Assembly (NCBI GenBank): GCA_902728285.1
Contig: CACVBU010000271.1
Span: forward strand, 2,175,717 to 2,239,716
Direction: 5' to 3'
DNA length: 64,000 bases
Origin: Clytia hemisphaerica
Taxonomy: Eukaryota; Cnidaria; Hydrozoa; Leptothecata; Clytiidae
Part shown: positions 52,529-63,700 of the stretch, in pieces
Layout of the letters: each line of letters begins with the position of its first letter
Position numbering within the stretch: the first letter of the stretch is position 1
Made by a program: the position numbers and the translations under genes
The notes under the pieces: generated by a model
The model's database searches: none
Told to the model about the DNA's origin: nothing
What the model saw: only the letters and a program-made list of their open reading frames with translations

Positions 52529-53824
52529 GTGCCAAAAAAAGGTGATTTATCTAAACCCGACAATTATCGCGGTATCTCTCTTGCACAGACAGCATCAAAG
52601 ATTTTTAATCGTCTTATTCTAAATCGTATAAGACCGGCCATTGACAAAGTTTTGAGACCTAACCAAAACGGGTTTCGTGAAAATCGATCAACTTCGTCCC
52701 ATCTACTCGCCCTTCGTAGACTTATAGAAGAGCTAAAAAATCACAAACAAGAAGCTGTCCTTGTATTCATCGATTTCAAAAAGGCTTTTGACTCGATCAT
52801 AAGAGACAAGATGTTCTCTATATTAGAGGCCTATGGTATACCACTTGAAACTGTCAACGCAATAAGGACTTCTTACAGAGATACATCATGTTACGTTTCC
52901 ACCCCTGATGGCGACTCAGATCCTTTTAAAATCGTGACTGGAGTTTTGCAAGGTGATCCATTGGCACCCTTTTTATTCATCATTTGTCTAGACTACGCTA
53001 TGAGATCTGCAATCCTTGATACAGACGGAATAGTTTTGAAACGTAGGAGAAGCAGAAGACATCCTCCACTACTTCTTAGTGATTTAGACTTCGCTGACGA
53101 CATCGCATTGATCGAAGAAACCATCAAAAAGGCACAAGATCTCCTACATCGCGTTGAAACTGATTGCCAGCGGGTTGGTCTTTATCTGAATCCAAAGAAA
53201 ACAAAGTATATGCTTGTGAACTCGAATGATTCTTCCCCTTTAAAAACTTCAAACGATAGTATCATTGAAAAAGTCGATGATTTTACCTACCTGGGTGGTC
53301 TGACAAACACTGCTAACGACATGAATGTACGGATTGGAAAAGCTTGGGGCGCAGTAAACGCCCTGACTAAAGTATGGAAGTCTCCAGTTAATAAGAAAAC
53401 AAAAATAAAGGTTTTCAGACAAACAGCCGAATCAATATTGCTCTATGGATCTGATTCTTGGACCATGACAAAGACCCTTGCAAAATCCCTTGATGGAAAA
53501 TACACAAAAATGCTGAGAGTTGTCTGCAACGTACCTCCAACGACACGTATGTCTAACAAAGTCCTTTATGGAAACATTCCTCCAATCTCTGCAACAATAC
53601 GAAAACGTCGACTTGCTCTCGCCGGTCACGTAGCACGTCGAGAAGAGCCCGCCTCGCAGCTATTGATGTGGTCACCCGACTCGAAGAGAAAGACTGGAAG
53701 ACCTTTCACTACCTTGAAAAGTGTCATACTTGAGGATACTGGTTTAACAAAGAAAGAAGCGATCAACATCATGAAAGACAGAGAAGCTTGGAGAAAATTT
53801 GTCGTAGCTTCACCCTCTCGCTGA
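52529..53824 (+). CDS. LINE reverse transcriptase domain, open frame
   Basis: 431 codons from PKKGDLSKPDNYRGISLAQT (RT block 1-2) through FIDFKKAFDSI (catalytic Asp), GVLQGDPLAPFLFI and LDFADDIALI (catalytic FADD at 53091). After the palm come the DDFTYLGGL block, the LLYGSDSWTMTK thumb and a C-terminal RRLALAGHVARR ... DREAWRKFVV tail, ending at a TGA right before the TATG tail. The tail and VLQGD-LAPFLF variant match a widespread invertebrate LINE type in the RTE group (RTEX/Proto2-like by memory). The true protein starts upstream in the endonuclease frame, so this is the 3' part of a broken polyprotein. Confidence 0.85.
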   Translation: MPKKGDLSKPDNYRGISLAQTASKIFNRLILNRIRPAIDKVLRPNQNGFRENRSTSSHLLALRRLIEELKNHKQEAVLVFIDFKKAFDSIIRDKMFSILEAYGIPLETVNAIRTSYRDTSCYVSTPDGDSDPFKIVTGVLQGDPLAPFLFIICLDYAMRSAILDTDGIVLKRRRSRRHPPLLLSDLDFADDIALIEETIKKAQDLLHRVETDCQRVGLYLNPKKTKYMLVNSNDSSPLKTSNDSIIEKVDDFTYLGGLTNTANDMNVRIGKAWGAVNALTKVWKSPVNKKTKIKVFRQTAESILLYGSDSWTMTKTLAKSLDGKYTKMLRVVCNVPPTTRMSNKVLYGNIPPISATIRKRRLALAGHVARREEPASQLLMWSPDSKRKTGRPFTTLKSVILEDTGLTKKEAINIMKDREAWRKFVVASPSR

Positions 53825-53850
53825 GAGGGATGAAGTTATGTATGTATGTA

Positions 53851-54465
53851 TGAACTTGGCTAAATCTTTGATGTCATGTAATTTCAACTTTTTTGGCAAT
53901 TGGTTCCACAGCAAAGATGCTCTAAAAGATAAACCGTAAATACCGAACGTATAGCGGGTAGCTTCAGGGTGGATCAGAAGTTTTGCAGAGCGGAGATTGA
54001 TTTCAACCTCTTTAATTTTAAAAATTTCTGCCATGAAGCTAGGACTTAAGCCATTGATAGACTTGAAGACTTCCACCATCAGATACTGGAGATTCCGAGT
54101 GTGGATTTGAACAGTATTTGTACGGTTTAGTACAGTTCCGTAGGATAAGGAGAAGTTTGAATGTACTACACGTAGAGCCCTTTTGTGCACTCTTTTTATT
54201 TCGTTATCGGATGCTCGAGAAGAAAACATCCAAATTAAGGGGCAATATTTGAAGTGACAAAGTATAAAAGAGTTACAGAGAGTTAGGGCTTTTCCTTGAT
54301 CCAAATATTTCCTTATTCTTTGGAGAGCTGTAGTGTTCCTATTTACAGTAGAACAAATCTACTTGTTGGTTAAGATTAAGTTTTTCATCAAAAATTACTC
54401 CTAACAAAACAACCGAATGTTTTGCTTTAACTATCACATTTTCACATGTGATGTAAAGCATCTAT
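53851..54465 (-). pseudogene. Antisense LINE RT C-terminus, interrupted
   Basis: Minus strand. From about 54465: NVIVKAKHSVVLLGVIFDEK (the LLG block after the RT palm), then LDQGKALTLCNSFILCHFKY (54304 downward), CPLIWMF, RVHKRALRVVHSNF, LWNQLPKKLKLHDIKDLAKF, ending at the insertion point 53861. One stop/shift near 54330. The end of the same protein lies at 50420-50487. The fragment lacks the palm, so this copy was 5'-truncated when it inserted. Confidence 0.85.
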
Positions 54466-54469
54466 CCAG

Positions 54470-54560
54470 CCACATATCGAACCAAAACAAAGTAAATCCA
54501 TTATTTAACTAAAATCATAATAAACTTGACACTTTTGAAAACACAATCACGAGGGGAATA
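54470..54560 (+). repeat. About 90-bp direct repeat, second copy at 60625-60710
   Basis: CCAAAACAAAGTAAATCCATTATTTAACT-like sequence continuing CATAATAAACTTGACACTTT recurs at 60642-60710 with about 20% change and the same orientation. The pair brackets the three-exon candidate gene and the satellite/LINE block. Confidence 0.55.
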
Positions 54561-54588
54561 TTTTACTTTCACATCCTTTCGAAGAATG

Positions 54589-57500
54589 GAGATAGATGAC
54601 TACTTTTCTTTACAACATAAAGTTTTTTTTATTGAAAACCTTCTAGCTGGTGATCAAACTATTGATGTCGTCATTCAAGATGGAATTGGTAAGATAACGT
54701 AATTCTAACAAGACGACTTGAAGTCGAAAATTTTGCCTAGAATTTAAACTACATAGGAAAAACAAGAAGTAGAGATTGAAGTTAATCTGAAATCTACTTT
54801 ACATCAAGCCTTGATGAAACAATTTTTCAAGAACAACGAGGCTTAAAATCGCTAAAAAAAAGACCAATTTAAGAACTAATAAACAAAGGTAATATCACCG
54901 TCTATCAAGAGTTATTGATTTAACTCTTATAAAGTAAATGCTTATGAAAAAAAATGAATATGCTCATATTGTGCGCCAATATTGGGTGAAAGGTATATCA
55001 CCGTCTATCGAGATTTATTGATATCATTCTTATAGAGTAAATGCTTATGAAAGAAATGAATATGCTCATATTGTGCGCCATCCCTTGTATACTTTGTAAG
55101 AACTAATTACCAAAAGTTATATTACCGTCTATCAAGAGGTAGTGATTTGATTCTTATAAAGTATATGCATATAAGAAAAATGAATATGCTCATATTGTGC
55201 GCCATCTCTTGTTTACTTTGTATAAACTAAATACCGAAAGGTATATCACCGTCTATCAAGAGTTATTGATTTGATTCTTATAAAGTATATGCTCTACACG
55301 ACACGGTAGCGTACGGTCATGCTCTGACTTTCATAATTTTGGAGTTTCAAACTTAAAGAAGTTTTTACTTTAGTGACGTTTCTTTGAATGGAGGATTGAT
55401 TATTTTACCATTTTTGGAGCTTGCTGATATTATATAGAGTTTATCTGGAGTCGAAATTGAAATTTTCAAGTGTTTGTTGGATTACCTTTACATCTGGCAA
55501 TATTACAAGGATGAAAGATATGAGCAAGTACTGAGGGACTAATAGTACACGTTTGTTCATGATTTCAATTTTGAAGACGAGATAAACTTATAAAAACTTA
55601 TTATATAATTGCATCACTCAAAGTTGGGAAATATTTTTTCTCACTCAAGAAGCACTTTTTCTCTTATACATTGAATTGGAAAAAGTTGAACGTTTTACTT
55701 TTTCGAGATGAATCGCTTCGTCATTTTAATGATCTTAATTGCTCTTAATGCATTCGTTCACACTTCGATAATCGATTACGTCGTTACAAAAAAGAATGAA
55801 TCTTTTTGTAAACACAACCCATCGAAAATCAAAAGAATGAAATCGCCTGTTAGTTATTACACAAACTCTGATGCAACTTTCAACATCGTATTATCTGGTG
55901 ATATTGAAATCAATCCCGGTCCTGCACCTAAATGCACTAAGTGTGATAAAGGAGTTGGAACTAACAGGAAGCGCCTTCAATGCGTCAAATGTCTCTGCCT
56001 TACCCATGCATCATGCTTAACGCTCTCCAAATACGAACAAAAACATATGACATCTCGCATCGTTGTACAATGGACATGCAGCGATTGTACTTTGACTGTC
56101 CTACCCTTCTTTGGTTTGAGAGATTTGAATTTCGATGAAAGTTTTTCAAATGAGGAACTTGTTATTGAAAACACTCATCTAAAATTATTGAATGAGAACC
56201 GTAATTTGACTTCGATCGCACACATAAACGCTCAGTCGCTTCTTTCTACATTCACCGAATTCTCCACCATGTTAACCCTTCATCAGTTTGACATCATTAC
56301 CGTCAATGAAACATGGCTGCAAGATAACAAACAACAGCTAGAATACGTTGAAATCGCCGGTTACACTCCTATCTTCAGACACCGAGGAAGTCGAGGAGGC
56401 GGTGTCGGTATCTACGCCAAAGATCACCTCCATTACCAACCTCGTAAGGACTTAACCAAAAATTCGACGCTAGAAATTCTCGCTGCTGAATTCCGTGGCC
56501 GAAATAAAAATACACCGTATCTTCTTGTTACCGTATACCAACCAAATTTCAAAGAAAAGGAAAAGTTACAATGGCTAGATCAATTTGAAACCACGATCGC
56601 TGAAATTTGTACCAAGTGGAGCGGAATTATTATTCTGACAGGGGATATGAACTTCGATCTCATTGGTCAAGAAAAGGAGTCGACCAAGCGTTACAAAGAA
56701 CTTCTGTCATCATACAATCTATTTCAACATGTAACGAAACCAACGAGACCCAAAACACAAACCCTCATCGACCATGTGATCACCAACATACCAAGTAAAG
56801 TCAGCTTCACCGACGTATTATCTACAGATGAAGTAAGTGATCACGACACCCCCTACATTCTACTTAATATCAAGAAAGAACGTTTTGAACCTCGTTACAA
56901 ATTCATTCGTGACGTCAGGAATCTTGACATGAACTCCTACGTCAATGAGATTTCTAATCTACCATTCAGTATCGTATATGCTTTTGATGACCCTGAAGAC
57001 CAAATTGATATCCTTAATAATCTGATCCTCAGCTGCATCGAAACCCATGCCCCGTTAAAACGCATGAAATTAACACGTCCAATCGCACCATGGATGCGTG
57101 ATCCAGCAATCGAAACTTGTCGAGCTAAACTTGAACTTATTCGTCAGCAAGCTCGAATAGATCCACGACTCAAAGCTTTATACAAAGAGAGGCTTACTGA
57201 GTATAAAAAGACACTGAAACAAACCAAAAATAACTTCTTCAAGAAATCTTTATCGTCTAAAGATCCTAAAGCTGTATGGAACACCATCCATCGAGTACTG
57301 AACAACCAAAAGTCAAGAATCAACCACCATCCCTCCGAGATGAATGAATATTATAACAAACTTGCTTCAGAACTCACTGGTAAACCTAATGTAGAAGCAA
57401 CGTTACCGCCCAACCTTGAGGCATTGAATGACCAAACCTCGTTCAAAATCAAACATACCACGTATGATCAAGTAAACCAAATTCTAAAGAATATAAAGAA

Positions 57501-60500
57501 TGACTGCTCTTGTGGCTCTGATAACATATCTATCAAGTTTGTTAAACCAATATCAGAGTTCGTCACATCACCACTCGTTCACATTATTAATAACTGTATC
57601 GACAAAAAAATCTTTCCTCGCCAATGGAAAGTGGCTCGAGTATGTCCAATTCCAAAGATTGATTCACCTATAAAGATCAAAGATTACCGTCCTATATCCG
57701 TACTTCCTGTACTTTCTAAAGTATTCGAGAGAGTTATCTTAGTCCAACTTTGCAAATTCATCGAAGACAAAGCACTTTACCACCAAACACAGTCTGGATT
57801 TCGTAAAGGTCACTCCACCACAACCTTACTCGTAAAACTGAGGGATGATATCAAGAAAGCGATGGCGAAAAGTGAAGTTACCATATCCATCCTAATAGAC
57901 TACTCAAAAGCCTTCGATACTATTGATCACACCAATTTGCTTCTGAAATTACGAGACATGAATTTTTCCATTGATTCTCTGCAGTTATTATCGAGCTATT
58001 TAAAAGACAGAAAGCAATATGTCCAAGTCGAAGATAAAACTTCATCAATTAAATCTATGTTTTTCGGAGTTCCACAGGGTAGTATACTAGGCCCTGTGTT
58101 ATTCAATCTATATGTCGTTGAACTTTCCGACCAAATATTATCCAGTAGCATTCAGTATGCCGACGACACCACCCTCTATCGGCACTGCAAAGTTAGAGAC
58201 TTATTGCAGACTATCAAGGAAATGGAGAAAGATGTCGAAAATCTTCGATCCTGATCGAAGGATAGTAATCTACTTTTTAACAGTGATAAACTGCAACTTA
58301 TCATCTTCCATTCAAATCGTATAAGGAATTACCCAAAGAATCAAAGTCTACTCTTTCGATGCTCTGGGAAATCCATCGAACACAAAGTCAATGTCAAACT
58401 ACTTGGAGTTCAACTCGACGAAAATCTTACTTGGTCGACACACATAAACGGTATCATTAAATCATCTCAAGGCACCCTACGCTCTCTTCGAAAATTCAGT
58501 CGTTTCACACCCTTTAGTGTACGTAAAACACTTGCTGAAACATTGATACTATCAAAACTGAATTACAGTAATGTTGTCTTTGCACAGATTCCGAAATACC
58601 AACTTGATCGGCTACAAAAAATTCAGAACATAGCAGCTGGTTACGTTCTATCGCGATATGCTACCCTACACGATGTGATTGAATTAAAATGGTTACCTGT
58701 GAAAGAGTATTTTGAGCTCAACACGTCAAAAATTGTTCACAAATCCCGTCGTGATGCTAACCACCCCCATTATCTGAAAGTTGAGTTTTGTGATCAAAGT
58801 AAGGGTCTTCGATCCACAGATAAAGAATCTTTGGTCAAAGTTGTAAATGATGGCACTTTCCAATGTCAGGCACGATGTTATGATGATTTGCCGGAAAATA
58901 TTAAATCTTTAGAAACTCTAGATGAATTTAATTCAGAGGCAAAGAAATTTTATTTTGACAAATCATTAGCTCGCTCTTTGTCTCTATGATAATATTTTTA
59001 GCTTAGAATTCTGTCCTTTTTCTAGGTTCAATTTTTTCTACCAATTTCTGTCACTATTACAACACTTCGACCTTTGATCCCGAATTCCATTCTTACATTA
59101 CTATCCTATTCTAGCAATCTTATGCCTATTTCAATGATTTGATTTTTGTGTTCCCTTTTGCTATTTTAAGTTAATAATTTATCTTAATTTATCATTATTT
59201 TATTTTTCTTAGATCTTAGACTAACTAAATATATATATATTTTTTTTTATCACAAAAATTTTTGCTGCTTTAGGCAGATATACACATTTAGACCTTTTCA
59301 ACCACTTTAGACTCTTTGCCATTTACTCAATATACTCATACTCAACTCCGGTAGTTTCACTACTCTCAAGTCTTCATTCTAGCCTCTTTTAGCCTCTGGG
59401 TCGTTATAATCCTTTTTAAACTTATATATTTAATAAAAATTTATAACTATTTATTCTATTTATTCTTTTGTATTTTCATTTTCATTTTTAAGTTTAGGCG
59501 GAAGAGCAATTTGTACAAATTGAAGCCAAATAAATGTGAAATAAAAAAAAAAAAAAAAAAAAAAAAATAAAATAAAATAAAAAAAAAATGCTCATAAGAA
59601 AAATGAATATGCTCATATTGTGCGCCATCTCTTGTTTACTTTGTATATACTAAATACCGAAAGGTATATCACCGTCTACCAAGAGCTATTGTGAGATTTT
59701 AAACCAAAAAAACTAAATTTAAACTAAAATAAAAATTGCAAAAATTTGACAAAAATCCTTTTTTTTTTGAGATTTTGACCGTTTTTTTGACAATTTCTGG
59801 TCAACGAGTGACCCAAGAAAGAACCTCCAAATTTGGCCTTCCTTTACTTTTTCTTCCCTCTAGCGAATTGAATTGAAGTTTTACCACTGGGAACCTTTCA
59901 ATAGATTTCAATCGATGCTTTAATTTCTCTTACCTCAGTCGCCGCCCACCCTGCCCTCCCTAAATCGGGTAGCACCGAAAGCGCCAAAAAGAAAGAGAAT
60001 CTAAGCTATTCAACGAGCTTCTAACTCCCTTTAGATCAGGAGACATAATCCTTTAAAGTTTGAAATAGAGATTTTTTTCAAAAACTTAGGAAAAAAGGAC
60101 CTTGGCACTTAAAGGGTTAATCCTATTGGTTTTTGGTTCGATCTACAGGGCAGCAACATAGAGTACGTAACTTTGAACTAATTATGCATAGTTCTTAGCG
60201 TCATCTATGTTAACCAGCATCACTTTAAATCTAATACTGTGTTTACTGCATATTCTCCAATTATTGAATCTATGTCGCCTGTAAAAATGAAATTCAACTT
60301 CGAAAACAGAGATCTTGCCGTCTGTCCAACAAAAAATCCTCTCGATCAAAGAATGTGCAACATGTCATGTCCCTTGTCTGAAACGATTCATAGTCAAACT
60401 TGTGAACATAGGTGACGGTAAGAAATAAGGGTAGTTAGTTCAAGATTTTGCACTCGAGATGTTTGAACAAATGAAATCAACTTTGATTTCCGTTACAGAC

Positions 60501-60584
60501 CGAGAACAAGAAGAAAACGACGAAGACGAAGAAGACGAGGAAGCAATTGAAGAATCTGGCCAAGTCATCGAACCAGAAAAATAA
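54589..60584 (+). CDS. Candidate three-exon gene of unknown function (exons 54589-54688, 60310-60417, 60499-60584)
   Basis: Exon A opens with an ATG (MEIDDYFSLQHKVFFIENLL) and ends phase 1 at GGAATTG before GTAAGA. Exon B starts after AAAACAG with AGATC, reads ILPSVQQKILSIKECATCHV and KRFIVKLVNIGD, and ends phase 1 before GTAAGA. Exon C follows TTTCCGTTACAG, reads REQEENDEDEEDEEAIEESG and stops at 60582-60584. All junction phases agree and the stops fall only at the end, giving about 97 aa. Acceptor B has a poor pyrimidine tract, the main weakness. The C-x-x-C-x-x-x-C motif faintly recalls the tail of some leucine-rich-repeat proteins; function unknown. The first intron would be 5.6 kb and would hold a satellite array and a LINE. 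It could be a chance chain of short frames. Confidence 0.35.
54926..55294 (+). repeat. 124-bp satellite array, left part (second subfamily)
   Basis: TCTTATAAAGTAAATGC-like starts recur at 54926, 55029, 55153 and 55277, the last two steps exactly 124 bp. Monomers share TATAAGAAAAATGAATATGC and TCATATTGTGCGCCAT with the satellite at 49940-50229 over their first 60 bp, but the other half differs (ACCGAAAGGTATATCACCGT). The array is cut at 55294 by a LINE and resumes at 59588. Confidence 0.8.
55708..58989 (+). pseudogene. LINE polyprotein: signal-like start, 2A motif, zinc finger, endonuclease, RT; one in-frame stop
   Basis: The frame is continuous over 1093 codons except for a TGA at 58252-58254, where relatives have Trp (RS-stop-SKDSNLLFN); one point change explains it. 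Residues 1-20 are hydrophobic (MNRFVILMILIALNAFVHTS), like a signal peptide. G64-P72 reads GDIEINPGP, the 2A consensus D-x-E-x-N-P-G-P. About 76-130 is a PHD-like zinc finger (CTKCDKG ... LQCVKCLCLTHASC ... WTCSDC). The endonuclease has HINAQSL (H172-N174), NETWL (E201), GDMNFD and SDHD (S377-D380). RT follows: DYRPISVLPVLSKVFER, IDYSKAFDTIDH, GVPQGSILGPVLF and QYADDTTLY (YADD 817-820). The C-terminal domain ends LDEFNSEAKKFYF ... SLSL. CR1/L2/Rex-like group. Such LINEs replicate by target-primed reverse transcription. Confidence 0.92.
59543..59587 (+). other. LINE poly(A) tail with AAAAT repeats
   Basis: About 25 A in a row followed by TAAAATAAAATAAAA and further A, directly before the target duplication. 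This marks the 3' end and shows reverse transcription from a polyadenylated RNA. Confidence 0.9.
59588..59695 (+). repeat. 124-bp satellite array, right part
   Basis: Resumes ATGCTCATAAGAAAAATGAA, TATTGTGCGCCATCTCTTG, ACCGAAAGGTATATCACCGT and GAGCTATTG, then stops. It is the completion of the monomer interrupted at 55294. Confidence 0.85.
59696..60309. other. Stretch without recognisable gene
   Basis: AT-rich with a short GC-richer block near 59935-59990. It would be intron if the three-exon model is right. Nothing else seen. Confidence 0.45.
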
Positions 60585-60624
60585 CAAGAATATACATACT
60601 TTTCATCATCCTCATCCATTCAGC

Positions 60625-60710
60625 CATATGTCCAACCAAAACAAAGTAATTCAATTATTTAACTAATCATAATAAATTTGGCACTGTCGAAAATATAATC
60701 ATTAGGGAAA
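60625..60710 (+). repeat. Second copy of the direct repeat at 54470-54560
   Basis: Reads CCAACCAAAACAAAGTAATT, then CAATTATTTAACTAATCATAA, then TTTGGCACTGTCGAAAATAT. It begins about 45 bp after the stop of the candidate gene, preceded by CATCCATTCAGCCATATG, which matches GCATCTATCCAGCCACAT at 54459. Confidence 0.55.
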
Positions 60711-63700
60711 TATTCGAAAATCTCAAAAAATTGAAATTAAAATGAAGAAGAAATAATCAAATAAAGAAGAAATAAAACTTCAATTTTAGAGAGGCAACAG
60801 TACTCTCCAAAGAAATCAACCGTTCATCCAGTCAAAAGACATCAAACTAAATTTTAATAAAAATTTAAAGAAAATTATGACGTTCTAAGATTGAAGTTCA
60901 TTCCCGTATAAAGGATAATTTCCCCTCGGTTTTAAAAGGAGTGTATTTTTATTTGCTTCATTGCCGTCTTTATTAATTGAAGTTTTTAAAAACAGTTATC
61001 ATTTCAAATTATTCAAATCACTAATATCTTTCTCATTGTATAAGAGGTTTTAAGATTGAAGACACGTAAAACAACGTGTCACCTGTCCAGAAAGAGCAAG
61101 GTACTGAAAAGGGTCTTGTATTTTATAATAGACACCAAGAGTATTACCTAAAATATCTAGATTTTGAAATACACCCACCGCCCTTCTGCAGTTAGCAGAA
61201 ATAGGGTTTGGAAAATTTAATGTCACCCCTAATTAAATAGTTAGCACCTTAAATAGTATTAGTTTTAACATATAAAGAACTCGTTGCCCCGTTTTTGTCT
61301 CTAGGTGATATTAAATAGTTGAGTAACACAGGACGACCTGTTTTGTATTTCTTGCATACCAAATAAATATGATTGATTGTTTAAGGCTCGAACTAACTAG
61401 ATTTTAAAGGAGCAACAATAATATAAAGCTAAAGACATTAGTCGAATTAAGTTAAAACCTTAATTTATTTTGGAATAAATGCAAAAAAATATTTGATTTA
61501 TAGTTATGTTACACTTTGCCATTCTTGTAGGTATTGTCAGATCCCCCCTAACAAGAGAAGAATATTTTATAAAATAAAAGCTTATTCCTTTCTTATAAAG
61601 TGACACTTGGAAGTCTTGTTGTAGTATTGTTTTAATATATTATATTTTCATAAGGAAATAATTTATTAAGCTATTAATATTGATTTAAATAATAAGCCGA
61701 TCATATCTGATATATTTGAGGGCGCAGCTTCTGCCTCTAATTTATAAGTCATCTTTCAAAGGGTTCCAAACAAGAATATGTTAAAAATATTTTATACTTT
61801 AAAATGTTTGATTAGAATATATTTATTTACTGATTTGTTTTGTTTTGGTTTTTGTTTCCAGGCATGTCTCCTATTTCAATATGGTATCAGCCTAGAGCTT
61901 ATCCAATCAAAACTATAATGAGTGTCCTCTATCTTGGACACGATATTGTCATTGGTAGAAAAAGTCTTTCCTAATGTGACGACATTAAGATGGAAAAACT
62001 TTATGGGTTAAAAGTACAACAAGCAAAGGAAATACTAAAATCTATGAAGAAAAAATATAACAAAGAAGGTGATCATACTTGTTTTCAAGCCTTTTATGAA
62101 AAGACAAAATTGCACTTTGATATAGCCCTTCCGGAGACTATATCATCCAAAGTTTACAATTTAGCCTTGCCGTATCCTGATTACCACATCCTCTATTAAG
62201 GTGCCATTTGTATAATAGCGGGCACCACAGATTGCTTACTCTTGGTACCACACCTGACTCTAGGCTTTGTCTTCATCTTGCCATTATCTTTTTCTTTGTA
62301 TAGTTGTTTGTTTGAATGTTTTGTCTGTTTTGTATCATATTTGTTGGAATTGTCGGTCGAGCAATTGGGGTGTGATGGTGTTTAAGTTTTTGCTGAGATT
62401 ATGTTGAGGGTAGTGTTTTGATCCATGAGAGATTTTCAAACTTTTCTTAGATATAAGACCTAAAGAAACCTTTTGGAAAGTAAGACGGGATGATTGAGTT
62501 TCTTATAAAGAATATATTATATTTCAATTTTATAGAAAAAATGATTAAAATTAAAGGTTTCATAATGAAATCCGGAACATTCCGACATGTTAACGCCAGC
62601 ATTCCTTGGGAATATGACTTGTATAAGAACAAATTAGAGGAGTGCAGATTTGACTATAAAAAATTGTTAAACTTTATGATAATCTTTTTGGTCATATGTT
62701 TATGAATGTTATTGTGTAGTCATTTTTGGCAATTAATTACCGATTTTACCGTCCACCACAGATTGACGAAGTAAGTAAATTCACCGACACAAGCCCTGGC
62801 ATTTCGATTTTTCACACGCTTGACACGTGTTTTACCCCTAGATGTTACAAATCGAATAGACAAAGCCCTTTTTCATGATTTCTTGTTAGCCCCTGGAAAA
62901 TATGCCTTTCAAACCCTATTTACGGTTTTTTCTGTAAGAGCCTCAATATTTTCTATTAAAACATCTTTCAGGATTGAATCCAATTAAGCTGTACCAAATC
63001 AAAGGAAAAATATGGTGTAATTTCATTATTGTTTTTCAAAATATATTTATTGGTGATTTTTAACAATCGTTTGTCAATTGCATTGTCTCGTAAGTGAAAC
63101 AGGATTCAGTCTGAGCTGTGTCTTTAGAAGACCACAAAGACCACAAATACTCTTTTCCGCCACCTGGTGGTTAATTTTTCACCATTAGCCTTTAGAAGAC
63201 CACACATTTTATATCAAGCAAAAGCTAAGGTAGAATTCAACAGGAACCAAAACATTCAAGCATCATGCCATCTAATCATCAGTTCAATGTGGAATAGCTG
63301 TATCAGTAGCTTTTAGTTAGTTCCTTTGATAATTTAGGACAAAATTCCATAAGTGATAACAGTTTGAATCGGTGTTGAAATCGGCAGCTATCGACAATCA
63401 ATGTTATGACATGACATATCAAGGTGAACCTTGAATCTTCTTCAAAAATCATTGTTGGTATTTTACTGGTTGTAAGAAAGCTTAAACATTTTTGCGAAGC
63501 TAATTCATGAGCTATATTGCTATATTGTGTGCACGTACCTTTAACTTCTATCCCAAGCGAAAATTGACCAAAAATTTGCTATATAAATCACATCTTTAAA
63601 CCGATGATTTTGTATTGTATTTTCCTTATTTTTGTATTTTTGCTTTTTTTATGCGAATGAGTTTTGGGAAATCTTTTGTTGAAAAATATGTGTGTTTGGG

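Larger units (their letters stand above)
50488..53850 (+). mobile_element. Full-length-looking LINE (RTE/RTEX-like) inserted into an older LINE
   Basis: TGAACTTGGCT (11 bp) flanks the element on both sides (50477-50487 and 53851-53861). The 3' end is a short TATG repeat (TTATGTATGTATGTA), not poly(A). Inside are an endonuclease frame (50915-52204), a short middle frame and an RT frame (52529-53824). About 430 bp of 5' leader precede the first long frame. The host sequence is an antisense LINE. Confidence 0.85.
55295..59587 (+). mobile_element. Near-intact 4.3-kb LINE with poly(A) tail, inserted in the satellite
   Basis: ATGCTC is present at both junctions (55289-55294 and 59588-59593), and the satellite monomer resumes in phase after the element, so the boundaries are secure. 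The 5' leader is about 413 bp; one long frame follows (55708-58989), then about 550 bp of 3' UTR with AATAAA-like signals (CCAAATAAATGTG near 59528) and a run of A from 59543, then AAAAT units. The orientation matches the satellite. Confidence 0.9.

Noticed and set aside
54926..55294. 124-bp satellite as a carrier of hammerhead ribozymes
   Set aside because: The monomer has GAAA-like pieces but no CTGANGA core on either strand.
55708..55770. TGA at 58252 read as a recoded codon
   Set aside because: A simple TGG-to-TGA change in one LINE copy explains it; other genes here use TGA as stop.
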